A DNA stretch of 64,000 bases from JAWKWH01 sp041397625 (lineage in GTDB: Bacteria > Pseudomonadota > Alphaproteobacteria > Rhizobiales > Rhizobiaceae). A program made the position numbers and the translations under genes. Below the pieces are notes generated by a model, which saw only the letters and a list, made by a program, of their open reading frames with translations, made no database searches and had not been told where the DNA came from. The stretch lies in the NCBI GenBank assembly GCA_041397625.1, contig JAWKWH010000004.1, positions 310,001 through 374,000 of the forward strand, in the 5' to 3' direction. Positions 1 through 8,169 of this stretch are shown here, piece after piece (position 1 is the stretch's first letter; every line of letters starts with the position of its first letter).

Positions 1-1
1 C

Positions 2-916
2 TATGCCGACCGGCTTTCCACCGCCTCGATCGCCGCCGGCGGCACGCTCGGCATCCTGATCCCGCCAAGCGTCATCCTCGTCATCTACGGGCTTCTGACG
101 GAAACCAGCATCGGCAAGCTGTTCATCGCAGGCATCGTGCCGGGCCTGATCGGCGTGCTGTTCTATCTCGTCGCCGTCCGCTACACGGTCGCCCGTGACC
201 CCGGAGCCGGGCCGGCTGGCGAGCGGACGGACTGGCGCGACCGGATCGCCGCGCTCAGGGATGTGTGGGCGGTGTTGCTGCTGTTCTTTATCGTCATCGG
301 CGGGCTCTACGGCTTCCTCGATATCTGGCCGCTCAACCTCACCTTTTCGCCGACGGAGGCCGCCGGCATGGGCGCTTCCGGCGCCTTCATCATCGCCCTT
401 TCGCGCGGTAATCTTACCTTCAGCGACGTTCGCGACGTGCTGATCGAGACGGCACATACGACGGCGACCCTGTTCTCGGTGCTGATCGGCGCCTGGATAT
501 TCTCCAACTTCATCAATCTCGCCGGCCTGCCCGAGCAACTGCTGGCCTCGATCACCGCCAGGGGCTTCAGTCCCATGGTGGTCATGCTGATGATCCTTGC
601 CGTCTACATCGTCCTGGGTTGCGTGTTCGAAAGCCTGTCGATGCTGCTTCTGACGGTGCCGATCTTCTTTCCGCTGGTCACCAGCCTCGGCTTCGATCCC
701 GTCTGGTTCGGCATCATCGTCGTCGTCGTCACCGAGATCAGCCTGATCACCCCGCCGGTTGGCCTGAACGTCTTCGTTTTGCGCGGCGTGGTCGGCGACG
801 TATCCACCGGAACGATCTTCCGGGGCGTGACGCCGTTCTGGGTCGTCGACATCCTGCGTCTGGCGCTGCTGCTGTTCGTGCCCTGGCTGGTGCTGTTCCT
901 GCCGAATTCGATGTAA
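2..916 (+). CDS. TRAP transporter large permease (DctM family), 5'-truncated
   Basis: Partial gene: the reading frame is open from the left edge and only the last 304 residues are present. It begins in a conserved DctM segment (GGTLGILIPPS, then LVIYG), followed by several hydrophobic helices and a conserved PPVGLN motif near the end. DctM is the large inner-membrane subunit of tripartite ATP-independent periplasmic transporters, which use an ion gradient with a periplasmic binding protein and a small DctQ subunit to import organic acids or similar solutes. Those partners would lie to the left, outside the window, so the substrate cannot be called. The gene ends cleanly at TAA and mdh follows on the same strand after 273 bp, probably as a separate transcription unit. 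Confidence 0.9.
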   Translation, partial: YADRLSTASIAAGGTLGILIPPSVILVIYGLLTETSIGKLFIAGIVPGLIGVLFYLVAVRYTVARDPGAGPAGERTDWRDRIAALRDVWAVLLLFFIVIGGLYGFLDIWPLNLTFSPTEAAGMGASGAFIIALSRGNLTFSDVRDVLIETAHTTATLFSVLIGAWIFSNFINLAGLPEQLLASITARGFSPMVVMLMILAVYIVLGCVFESLSMLLLTVPIFFPLVTSLGFDPVWFGIIVVVVTEISLITPPVGLNVFVLRGVVGDVSTGTIFRGVTPFWVVDILRLALLLFVPWLVLFLPNSM

Positions 917-1021
917 GCAGCAAACGCACGGATACACGTGCCGACCATCGGCCAATTCTTGGCAGTTAAAACTAATTCTTACGTTTACGTAATTCCCTTT
1001 AAATCCAACCGATTGAAATCA

Positions 1022-1050
1022 TTGACGTTGAAATAACGAGTTGAATTTTA
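1022..1050 (+). promoter_or_regulatory. Candidate sigma70-type promoter for mdh
   Basis: TTGACG (1022-1027), a 17-bp spacer and ATTTTA (1045-1050) lie in the AT-rich stretch before mdh. The -35 box matches the consensus well and the -10 poorly. A start here would give a leader of about 135 nt containing GC-rich hairpin-forming sequence. No other strong candidate is seen in this 273-bp gap. Confidence 0.35.
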
Positions 1051-1189
1051 TGCCTACCAGGGCTAATCGACTTGGTGAGTATCCGGCCGATACCCGGCCG
1101 GGCGACCGGCAACGACCGCGGAGGTGGAGCAATCCTGTTCCTGGAGGATCCAGGGGCAAGGCCGCGCAACAGGGGATCTTCTCAACAAC

Positions 1190-2158
1190 ATGGCTAGAAA
1201 CAAGATTGCGCTCATCGGCTCGGGCATGATCGGCGGCACGCTCGCCCACATGATCGGTCTTAAGGAACTGGGCGACGTGGTGCTGTTCGATATTGCCGAG
1301 GGCATTCCGCAGGGCAAGGGTCTCGACATCGCCGAATCCTCGCCGGTCGACGGTTTCGACGCCCATGTCACCGGCGCCAATGACTATGCCGCCATCGAGG
1401 GCGCCGACGTGTGCATCGTCACCGCCGGCGTGCCGCGCAAGCCGGGCATGAGCCGCGACGACCTGCTCGGCATCAACCTGAAGGTGATGGAACAGGTCGG
1501 TGCCGGTATCCGCAAATACGCGCCGAAAGCCTTTGTCATCTGCATCACCAACCCGCTCGACGCCATGGTCTGGGCGCTGCAGAAGTTTTCCGGCCTGCCG
1601 GCGAGCCACGTGGTCGGCATGGCCGGCGTGCTCGACTCCGCCCGGTTTCGTTATTTCCTCGCAGACGAGTTCAAGGTGTCGGTCGAGGATGTGACCGCCT
1701 TCGTGCTCGGCGGCCACGGCGACACCATGGTGCCGCTTATCCGCTACTCGACCGTCGGCGGCATTCCGCTGCCCGATCTGGTCAAGATGGGCTGGACCAC
1801 CAAGGACCGGCTCGACAGGATCGTCCAGCGCACCCGCGACGGCGGCGCCGAGATCGTCGGCCTGCTGAAGACCGGCTCGGCCTACTATGCGCCGGCCGCA
1901 TCGGCCATCCAGATGGCCGAAAGCTATCTGAAGGACAAGAAGCGCCTCCTGCCCTGCGCCGCGCACCTGACCGGCCAGTACGGCGTCAAGAACATGTATG
2001 TCGGCGTACCGGCGATCATCGGCGCCGGCGGCATCGAGCGGGTCATCGAGATTTCGCTCAACCGTTCCGAACAGAAGGGTTTCGACAAGTCGGTCTCCGC
2101 CGTCCAGGGCCTGTGCGAGGCCTGCCTGACCATCGCCCCCAATCTCGCCAAGAAATGA
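1190..2158 (+). CDS. mdh: Malate dehydrogenase
   Basis: NAD-dependent malate dehydrogenase (malate to oxaloacetate), 322 residues, of the LDH-like type usual in alphaproteobacteria. The Rossmann glycine motif GSGMIGG is at residues 10-16, with Asp34 after the second strand favouring NAD. Substrate arginines Arg83 and Arg89 lie in the loop VPRKPGMSR, Asp149 and Arg152 in GVLDSARFR, and the catalytic His176 in GGHGDTM. The start at 1190 gives the canonical N-terminus MARNKIALIG. The frame is open further upstream to 1124 but that extension is not protein-like. It heads the TCA block: sucC starts 13 bp after its stop codon, implying co-transcription. Confidence 0.97.
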   Translation: MARNKIALIGSGMIGGTLAHMIGLKELGDVVLFDIAEGIPQGKGLDIAESSPVDGFDAHVTGANDYAAIEGADVCIVTAGVPRKPGMSRDDLLGINLKVMEQVGAGIRKYAPKAFVICITNPLDAMVWALQKFSGLPASHVVGMAGVLDSARFRYFLADEFKVSVEDVTAFVLGGHGDTMVPLIRYSTVGGIPLPDLVKMGWTTKDRLDRIVQRTRDGGAEIVGLLKTGSAYYAPAASAIQMAESYLKDKKRLLPCAAHLTGQYGVKNMYVGVPAIIGAGGIERVIEISLNRSEQKGFDKSVSAVQGLCEACLTIAPNLAKK

Positions 2159-2171
2159 GGCAGGAAGCCCC

Positions 2172-3365
2172 ATGAACATCCATGAATACCAGGCCAAGCA
2201 GGTCCTGAAGGGTTACGGCGCGCCGGTTGCGGCGGGTGTGGCGCTTCAGAATGCGGATGAGGCCGCGGCCGCGGCGAAATCATTGCCCGGCCCACTCTAT
2301 GTAGTCAAAAGCCAAATCCATGCCGGCGGCCGCGGCAAGGGTCGCTTCAAGGAACTCGGGTCCGACGCCAAGGGCGGCGTGCGGCTGGCCAGGTCTGTCG
2401 ACGAGGTCGTCGCCAATGTCGGCGAGATGCTCGGCAACACGCTGGTGACCAAGCAGACCGGACCGGCCGGCAAGCAGGTCAACCGGCTTTATATCGAGGA
2501 CGGCGCCGACATCGATCGCGAGCTTTACCTGTCGATCCTTGTCGACCGCACGGTCGGCCGCAACGCCTTCGTGGTTTCGACCGAGGGCGGCATGGATATC
2601 GAGGCGGTCGCCGAGGAGACGCCGGAAAAGATCATCACCCGCGCCATCGATCCCGAGACCGGCGTGACGGAAGCCGACGCGGCCGCCCTGTGCGATGCGC
2701 TGAAGCTGTCGGGCGATGCGCGCGACGACGGCATGAAACTGTTCCCGATCCTCCACAGGGCGTTTGCCGAAAAGGACATGAGCCTGCTCGAGGTCAATCC
2801 GCTGATCGTGATGAAGGACGGTCATCTGCGCGTACTCGACGCCAAGGTGTCGTTCGACAACAATGCGTTGTTCCGCCATCCCGACATCGTCGAACTGCGC
2901 GACATCACCGAGGAGGACGACAAGGAGATCGAGGCATCGAAGCACGATCTCGCCTATGTGGCGCTCGACGGCAATATCGGCTGCATGGTCAACGGCGCCG
3001 GCCTCGCCATGGCGACGATGGACATCATCAAGCTCTACGGCGCCGAGCCGGCCAATTTCCTCGACGTCGGCGGCGGCGCATCGAAGGAAAAGGTCACTGC
3101 CGCCTTCAAGATCATCACCGCCGACCCGAACGTGAAGGGCATCCTGGTCAACATCTTCGGCGGCATCATGCGCTGCGACGTCATCGCCGAGGGCGTGGTC
3201 GCTGCAGTCAAGGAAGTCGGCCTTGAAGTGCCGCTGGTGGTGCGGCTCGAAGGCACCAATGTCGAGCTCGGCAAGAAGATCATCAACGAGAGCGGGCTCA
3301 ACGTCATCGCCGCCGACGACCTTGACGACGCGGCGCAGAAGATCGTCAAGGCGGTGGGAGGCTAG
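2172..3365 (+). CDS. sucC: Succinyl-CoA ligase (ADP-forming) beta subunit
   Basis: Beta subunit of succinyl-CoA synthetase, which makes succinate and a nucleoside triphosphate from succinyl-CoA; 397 residues, the usual length. It begins MNIHEYQAKQVL, as the family does, and carries the ATP-grasp fold, with the glycine-rich AGGRGKGRF segment near residue 50 and the conserved C-terminal NIFGGIMRCD motif of the ligase domain. A purine-rich ribosome site (aggcaggaag) precedes the ATG. In related genomes sucD follows almost directly. Here a toxin-antitoxin module of nearly 0.8 kb separates the two subunit genes, which could affect their coupled expression. Confidence 0.97.
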   Translation: MNIHEYQAKQVLKGYGAPVAAGVALQNADEAAAAAKSLPGPLYVVKSQIHAGGRGKGRFKELGSDAKGGVRLARSVDEVVANVGEMLGNTLVTKQTGPAGKQVNRLYIEDGADIDRELYLSILVDRTVGRNAFVVSTEGGMDIEAVAEETPEKIITRAIDPETGVTEADAAALCDALKLSGDARDDGMKLFPILHRAFAEKDMSLLEVNPLIVMKDGHLRVLDAKVSFDNNALFRHPDIVELRDITEEDDKEIEASKHDLAYVALDGNIGCMVNGAGLAMATMDIIKLYGAEPANFLDVGGGASKEKVTAAFKIITADPNVKGILVNIFGGIMRCDVIAEGVVAAVKEVGLEVPLVVRLEGTNVELGKKIINESGLNVIAADDLDDAAQKIVKAVGG

Positions 3366-3431
3366 GACCCGTGCGGTCGCGCTCGCTTCCCCATCGCAGC
3401 GCCTCGCCAACGGAAGAACAGGCTTTGTTCG

Positions 3432-3465
3432 TTGTTTCGTCACACAGTTACACATATACTGTGTG
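3432..3465 (+). promoter_or_regulatory. vapBC promoter with overlapping palindromic operator
   Basis: A perfect inverted repeat CACACAGT (3441-3448), 9 nt, ACTGTGTG (3458-3465) ends 17 bp before the antitoxin ATG. A possible promoter, TTGTTT (3432-3437), 17 bp, TATACT (3455-3460), overlaps it, so a protein bound to the palindrome would cover the -10 box. This is the arrangement expected for antitoxin autoregulation. The palindrome is seen directly; the regulation is inferred. Confidence 0.65.
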
Positions 3466-3482
3466 AAAATCGGAGACCCGAC

Positions 3483-3776
3483 ATGACAAAGAACATCACG
3501 CTGGCGGTAGAGGAGGAAGCGCTACGGAAACTGCGCCGGATCGCGGCCGAGCAGGACACGAGCGTCAACGCCCTGGTCCGCGAGGCGATGAACGGGATCA
3601 TCGAGCGTTCCTCGCTCGAGAACCGCCGCCGCGAGGCGGCCGAGAAGATGTTGGAGCTGAGCCGCAACTCGAAGGTTCGCCTGGGTGAGGACTACAAGTT
3701 CAGCAGGGAAGAAGCCTATGCCAACCGCCTTTCTCGATTCGAACATCGTGGTGTACGCGGCGACGGCGGAAGTTGA
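3483..3776 (+). CDS. Antitoxin, ribbon-helix-helix (VapB/CopG-like)
   Basis: Small 97-residue protein. The N-terminus (MTKNITLAVEEEALRKLRRI, then SVNALVREAM) reads as a ribbon-helix-helix DNA-binding domain: one strand followed by two amphipathic helices. The charged C-terminal half would bind and neutralise the toxin. The ATG at 3483 is chosen because it gives this canonical N-terminus just after the operator; an upstream in-frame ATG at 3432 would start inside the candidate promoter. The last 19 codons overlap the toxin gene by 59 bp, much longer than the few-base overlap usual for such pairs, so the tail after EEAYAN may be an acquired extension. It probably represses its own operon, alone or with the toxin. 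The RHH call rests on pattern, not a search. Confidence 0.8.
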   Translation: MTKNITLAVEEEALRKLRRIAAEQDTSVNALVREAMNGIIERSSLENRRREAAEKMLELSRNSKVRLGEDYKFSREEAYANRLSRFEHRGVRGDGGS

Positions 3777-4125
3777 TGCGCCGGCCAAGGCGGAGAAGGC
3801 AAGGCAGATCATTGGTGAACGGGATTTCGGGATATCGTTTCAAGTGCTTCAGGAATTCTTCGTCACCTGCAAACGCGTCGCCCCGGCCATGCCGGAGGTC
3901 GATCTCGATGCCTGGGTGGCATCGCTGATGGAGTTCGAATGTGTCGATGGAACCCCGGGGCTGTTTGTCGAGGCGATTGCCGCCAGCCGCAAGTTCCAGA
4001 TCTCCTACCGGGATGGCGCGATCGTCGCCGCCGCCCGGCAGCTTGGCGCCACGACGCTGTACACCGAAGATCTCAATCACGGGCAAAGCTATGACGGCGT
4101 CCGTGCCATCAATCCGTTTGTGTAG
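3718..4125 (+). CDS. PIN-domain toxin, VapC-type ribonuclease
   Basis: A 135-residue PIN-domain protein, the toxin partner of the gene before it. The four acidic metal-binding positions of PIN nucleases are visible: Asp7 in FLDSN, Glu46 in LQEFF, Asp99 in YRDGA and Asp118 in TEDL. VapC toxins are Mg2+-dependent endoribonucleases that cut tRNA or rRNA when the antitoxin is degraded. The start at 3718 has a purine-rich site (agggaagaag) upstream inside the antitoxin gene; an in-frame ATG at 3685 would add a non-conserved extension. All catalytic residues are present, so it looks active. The module sits between sucC and sucD, an unusual location that suggests a later insertion. The RNA target cannot be read from sequence. 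Confidence 0.88.
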   Translation: MPTAFLDSNIVVYAATAEVDAPAKAEKARQIIGERDFGISFQVLQEFFVTCKRVAPAMPEVDLDAWVASLMEFECVDGTPGLFVEAIAASRKFQISYRDGAIVAAARQLGATTLYTEDLNHGQSYDGVRAINPFV

Positions 4126-4152
4126 ATACCGAAGGCCGGAGCCGAAATATCG

Positions 4153-5055
4153 ATGTCCATCCTGATCAACAAAGATACCCGCGTCCTCGTCCAGGGGCTC
4201 ACCGGCAAGACCGGCACCTTCCATACCGAGCAGGCGCTGGCCTATCACGGCACCAGGATGGTCGGCGGCATCCATCCCAAGAAAGGCGGCGAGACCTGGG
4301 AAGGTTCCGGCGGCGACAAGCTGCCGATCTTCGCCACGGTCGCCGAGGGCAAGGCGGCCACCGGCGCCGACGCCTCGGTGGTCTACGTGCCGCCGGCGGG
4401 TGCCGCGGCGGCCATCATCGAGGCCATCGACGCGGAGATCCCGCTCATCGTCTGCATCACCGAGGGCATCCCGGTCCAGGACATGGTCAAGGTCAAGGCC
4501 AGGCTCGACCGGTCGAATTCGCGCCTCGTCGGACCCAACTGCCCCGGCGTGCTGACGCCTGATGAATGCAAGATCGGCATCATGCCCGGCAACATCTTCA
4601 AGAAGGGCTCGGTCGGCATCCTGTCGCGCTCCGGAACGCTCACCTACGAGGCGGTGTTCCAGACGACGAATGAGGGCCTCGGCCAGTCGACCGCCGTCGG
4701 CATCGGCGGCGATCCGGTCAAGGGCACGGAATTCATCGACGTACTCGATCTCTTCCTCGACGATCCGGAGACCGAATCCATCATCATGATCGGCGAGATC
4801 GGCGGCTCGGCCGAAGAGGATGCGGCCGAATGGCTGATCGGCGAGGCAAATCGGGGCCGCAAGAAACCGATGGCCGCCTTCATCGCCGGCCGCACCGCGC
4901 CTCCCGGCCGTACCATGGGCCATGCCGGCGCGGTGATATCCGGCGGCAAGGGCGGCGCCGAAGACAAGATCGCGGCGCTGGAGGCGGCGGGCATTCGCGT
5001 TTCGCCCTCGCCGGCGCAGCTCGGGAAAACGCTGGTCGAAGTCCTCAAGGGCTGA
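4153..5055 (+). CDS. sucD: Succinyl-CoA ligase (ADP-forming) alpha subunit
   Basis: Alpha subunit of succinyl-CoA synthetase, 300 residues, full length. It starts MSILINKDTRVLVQG, with the CoA-binding Rossmann glycines (QGLTGKTG, residues 14-21). The phosphorylated active-site histidine is His257 in RTMGHAGAV, followed by the glycine-rich GGKGGAEDK. It works as a heterodimer or heterotetramer with SucC, encoded 787 bp upstream across the toxin-antitoxin insertion. Its translation can no longer be directly coupled to sucC. It may be read through from the mdh-sucC promoter, or partly driven by the toxin-antitoxin promoter. Confidence 0.97.
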   Translation: MSILINKDTRVLVQGLTGKTGTFHTEQALAYHGTRMVGGIHPKKGGETWEGSGGDKLPIFATVAEGKAATGADASVVYVPPAGAAAAIIEAIDAEIPLIVCITEGIPVQDMVKVKARLDRSNSRLVGPNCPGVLTPDECKIGIMPGNIFKKGSVGILSRSGTLTYEAVFQTTNEGLGQSTAVGIGGDPVKGTEFIDVLDLFLDDPETESIIMIGEIGGSAEEDAAEWLIGEANRGRKKPMAAFIAGRTAPPGRTMGHAGAVISGGKGGAEDKIAALEAAGIRVSPSPAQLGKTLVEVLKG

Positions 5056-5075
5056 AGGCCGGCGCAATAATCGGG

Positions 5076-5117
5076 CGGACGAACCGTCCGGGGTGGCCGG
5101 TATCGAACCGGTTCGAT
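5076..5117. repeat. Hairpin plus perfect 16-bp palindrome between sucD and sucA
   Basis: In the 100-bp gap before sucA there is a 6-bp hairpin CGGACG-AAC-CGTCCG (5076-5090), and 11 bp later a perfect palindrome ATCGAACCGGTTCGAT (5102-5117). Neither is followed by a T-run, so a simple terminator is unlikely. The palindrome has the shape of a dimeric regulator site, or it could shape the sucA leader RNA. The structure is seen; the role is unknown. Confidence 0.5.
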
Positions 5118-5155
5118 GGTAGGGAGACGGTGCGGCGCGGCCCACCGGAATGAAA

Positions 5156-8143
5156 ATGGCACGGTCCGATCAGGCCAATGACGCCTTTGCCTCAACCTCG
5201 TTCCTCTATGGCGGCAACGCCGCCTATGTCGAAAAGCTCTACGCCGCCTACAAAGATGACCCTTCCTCGGTAAGCGAGGAATGGCGCGACTATTTCGCCT
5301 CGCTGCCCGATGACGGCGCCGATGCGCGCAAGAACGCCGCCGGCGCATCCTGGAAACGGCCCAACTGGCCGATCGCCGCCAATGGCGAGCTCGTTGCGGC
5401 GCTCGACGGCGACTGGATGCCGACCGAGGCGGAGATGGGCGCCAAGCTCAAGGCCAGGGCCGAGGCGGCCGGCGCGCCCATCGCCGCTGCGGATCTGGAA
5501 ACGTCGGCGCGCGATTCGGTGCGCGCCATCATGATGGTGCGCGCCTATCGCATGCGCGGCCACCTGCACGCCAATCTCGATCCCCTCGGCCTCGCCGGCA
5601 TCAAGGAAGACTATAACGAGCTGTCGCCGGCCGCCTACGGCTTCGCCGAGGACGATTACGACCGGCCGATCTTCATCGACCACGTGCTCGGGCTGGAATA
5701 CGCCACCATCCGCGAGATGCTCGAAATTCTGAAGCGCACCTATTGCTCGACGCTCGGCATCGAGTTCATGCACATGTCCAACCCGGCCGAAAAGGCCTGG
5801 CTGCAGGAGCGAATCGAGGGACCGGAAAAAGGCATCTTCTTCACCACCAACGGCAAGCTCGCCATCCTGCAGAAACTGGTCGAGGCGGAGGGCTTCGAGC
5901 AGTTCATCGACGTGAAGTACAAGGGCACCAAGCGCTTCGGCCTCGACGGCGGCGAGGCATTGATCCCGGCGCTGGAGCAGATCATCAAGCGCGGCGGCTC
6001 GATGGGCATGAAGGAGATCGTGCTCGGCATGGCCCATCGCGGCCGTCTCAACGTGCTCTCCCAGGTGATGGCCAAGCCGCACCGGGCGATCTTTCACGAA
6101 TTCAAGGGCGGATCCTACGCACCCGACGACGTGGAAGGCTCCGGCGACGTTAAATACCATCTCGGCGCCTCGTCCGACCGCGAGTTCGACGGCAACAACG
6201 TACACCTGTCGCTGACCGCCAACCCGTCGCATCTCGAGATCGTCAACCCGGTGGTGATGGGCAAGGCCCGCGCCAAGCAGGACCAGGTGTTCGGCCGCAG
6301 CCGCGAGGAGGCGGTGCCGTTGGCCGAACGCGCCAAGGTGCTGCCGCTGCTGCTGCACGGCGATGCCGCCTTTGCCGGCCAGGGCGTGGTGGCGGAGTGC
6401 TTCGGCCTGTCGGGCCTGCGCGGCCACCGCGTCGCCGGCACCCTCCACTTCATCATCAACAACCAGATCGGCTTTACCACCAATCCGCGCTTCTCGCGGT
6501 CATCGCCCTACCCGTCCGACATGGCCAAGGTGGTCGAGGCGCCGATCTTCCACGTCAACGGCGACGATCCCGAGGCCGTGGTCTATGCCGCGAAGGTGGC
6601 GACAGAGTTCCGCATGCTGTTCCACAAGCCGGTGGTCATCGACATGTTCTGCTACCGGCGCTTCGGCCACAATGAGGGCGACGAACCGGCCTTCACCCAG
6701 CCGATCATGTACCGCAAGATCCGTACCCACCGCACCACGGTGCAGATCTATGCCGAAAAGCTGATCGGCGAGGGCGTCATCACCGAAGCCGAATTCGAGA
6801 CGATGAAGACCGCCTGGCGCGCCAATCTGGAAACCGAGTTCGAGGCCGGCGATTCCTACAAGCCAAACAAGGCCGACTGGCTCGACGGCGCCTGGAGCGG
6901 CATGCGCCGTGCCGACAACCAGGACGAACAGCGCCGCGGCAAGACGGCCGTTCCGATCAAGACGCTGAAGGAGATCGGCAAGAAGCTGACGGAGGTGCCA
7001 TCTGACTTCGAGGTCCACCGCACCGCCAAGCGCTTTCTCGACAACCGCGCCAAGATGATCGAATCGGGCGAGGGACTGGATTGGGCGACCGCCGAGGCGC
7101 TGGCCTTCGGCTCCATCCTGGCCGAGGGCAATCCGGTGCGCCTGTCGGGCCAGGATTCCGAACGCGGCACCTTCTCGCAGCGCCATTCCGTGCTCTACGA
7201 CCAGCGTGACGAAAGACGCTATATCCCGCTCAACAATCTCACCGCCAGCCAGGCCAATTACGAGGTCATCAACTCGATGCTGTCCGAAGAGGCGGTGCTC
7301 GGCTTCGAATACGGTTATTCGCTGGCCGAACCCGGCGCGCTGACCCTGTGGGAAGCCCAGTTCGGCGATTTCGCCAACGGCGCGCAGGTGGTCTTCGACC
7401 AGTTCATCTCGTCGGGCGAGCGCAAGTGGCTGCGCATGAGCGGTCTCGTCTGCCTGCTGCCGCACGGCTACGAAGGCCAGGGCCCCGAACATTCCTCGGC
7501 CCGGCTCGAGCGTTTCCTCCAGCTCTGCGCCGAGGACAACATGCAGGTCGCCTATTGTTCGACGCCGGCAAACTACTTCCACATCCTGCGCCGGCAGCTC
7601 AAGCGCGACTTCCGCAAGCCGCTCGTGCTGATGACGCCGAAATCGCTGCTGCGCCACAAGCGCGCCATCTCGACGCTGGCCGAACTGGCGGGCGAATCCT
7701 CCTTCCACCGCCTGCTGTGGGACGACGCCCAGGTGCTCAAGGACCAGAAGATCAAGCTGGCGACGGATTCGCGCATCCGCCGCGTCGTCATGTGCACCGG
7801 CAAGGTCTATTACGACCTCTACGAGGAGCGCGAGGAGCGCGGCATCGACGATGTCTACCTGCTCAGGATCGAGCAGCTTTACCCGTTCCCCGCCAAGGCG
7901 CTGATCAACGAATTGTCGCGCTTCCGCAACGCCGAGATGGTGTGGTGCCAGGAAGAGCCGAAGAACATGGGCGCCTGGGCCTTCGTCGACCCCTATCTGG
8001 AATGGGTCCTTGCCCATATCGACGCCAAGCATCAGCGCGTGCGCTATACCGGCCGGCCGGCCGCCGCCTCGCCGGCAACCGGGCTGATGTCCAAACATCT
8101 GGCCGAGCTCAATGCGTTCCTCGAGGATGCGCTGGGCGACTGA
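5156..8143 (+). CDS. sucA: 2-oxoglutarate dehydrogenase E1 component
   Basis: Thiamine-diphosphate-dependent E1 of the 2-oxoglutarate dehydrogenase complex: it decarboxylates 2-oxoglutarate and passes the succinyl group to the lipoyl arm of E2. It is 995 residues, as expected. The N-terminus has the typical SFLYGGNAAYVEKLY and WRDYFA segments. The central part carries conserved E1 motifs (EIVLGMAHRGRLNVL, HLSLTANPSHLEIVNPVV, RFGHNEGDEP), and the C-terminal transketolase-like region contains LPHGYEGQGPEHSSARLERF. The ATG at 5156 (MARSDQAND) is preferred over the one two codons earlier because it matches how relatives begin; a purine-rich stretch (agggagacgg) lies about 25 nt upstream, so neither start has a well-placed ribosome site. 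sucB follows after 26 bp. Confidence 0.97.
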   Translation: MARSDQANDAFASTSFLYGGNAAYVEKLYAAYKDDPSSVSEEWRDYFASLPDDGADARKNAAGASWKRPNWPIAANGELVAALDGDWMPTEAEMGAKLKARAEAAGAPIAAADLETSARDSVRAIMMVRAYRMRGHLHANLDPLGLAGIKEDYNELSPAAYGFAEDDYDRPIFIDHVLGLEYATIREMLEILKRTYCSTLGIEFMHMSNPAEKAWLQERIEGPEKGIFFTTNGKLAILQKLVEAEGFEQFIDVKYKGTKRFGLDGGEALIPALEQIIKRGGSMGMKEIVLGMAHRGRLNVLSQVMAKPHRAIFHEFKGGSYAPDDVEGSGDVKYHLGASSDREFDGNNVHLSLTANPSHLEIVNPVVMGKARAKQDQVFGRSREEAVPLAERAKVLPLLLHGDAAFAGQGVVAECFGLSGLRGHRVAGTLHFIINNQIGFTTNPRFSRSSPYPSDMAKVVEAPIFHVNGDDPEAVVYAAKVATEFRMLFHKPVVIDMFCYRRFGHNEGDEPAFTQPIMYRKIRTHRTTVQIYAEKLIGEGVITEAEFETMKTAWRANLETEFEAGDSYKPNKADWLDGAWSGMRRADNQDEQRRGKTAVPIKTLKEIGKKLTEVPSDFEVHRTAKRFLDNRAKMIESGEGLDWATAEALAFGSILAEGNPVRLSGQDSERGTFSQRHSVLYDQRDERRYIPLNNLTASQANYEVINSMLSEEAVLGFEYGYSLAEPGALTLWEAQFGDFANGAQVVFDQFISSGERKWLRMSGLVCLLPHGYEGQGPEHSSARLERFLQLCAEDNMQVAYCSTPANYFHILRRQLKRDFRKPLVLMTPKSLLRHKRAISTLAELAGESSFHRLLWDDAQVLKDQKIKLATDSRIRRVVMCTGKVYYDLYEEREERGIDDVYLLRIEQLYPFPAKALINELSRFRNAEMVWCQEEPKNMGAWAFVDPYLEWVLAHIDAKHQRVRYTGRPAAASPATGLMSKHLAELNAFLEDALGD

Positions 8144-8169
8144 AACCTGCAGCAACGGAAGCAACGATC

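Noticed and set aside
3700..5145. Minus-strand open frame across the toxin gene and sucD
   Set aside because: Composition is that of an antisense shadow and no domain is recognisable.
7348..8169. Upstream extension of sucB
   Set aside because: It lies in sucA and has no lipoyl or linker features; the lipoyl N-terminus begins at 8170.
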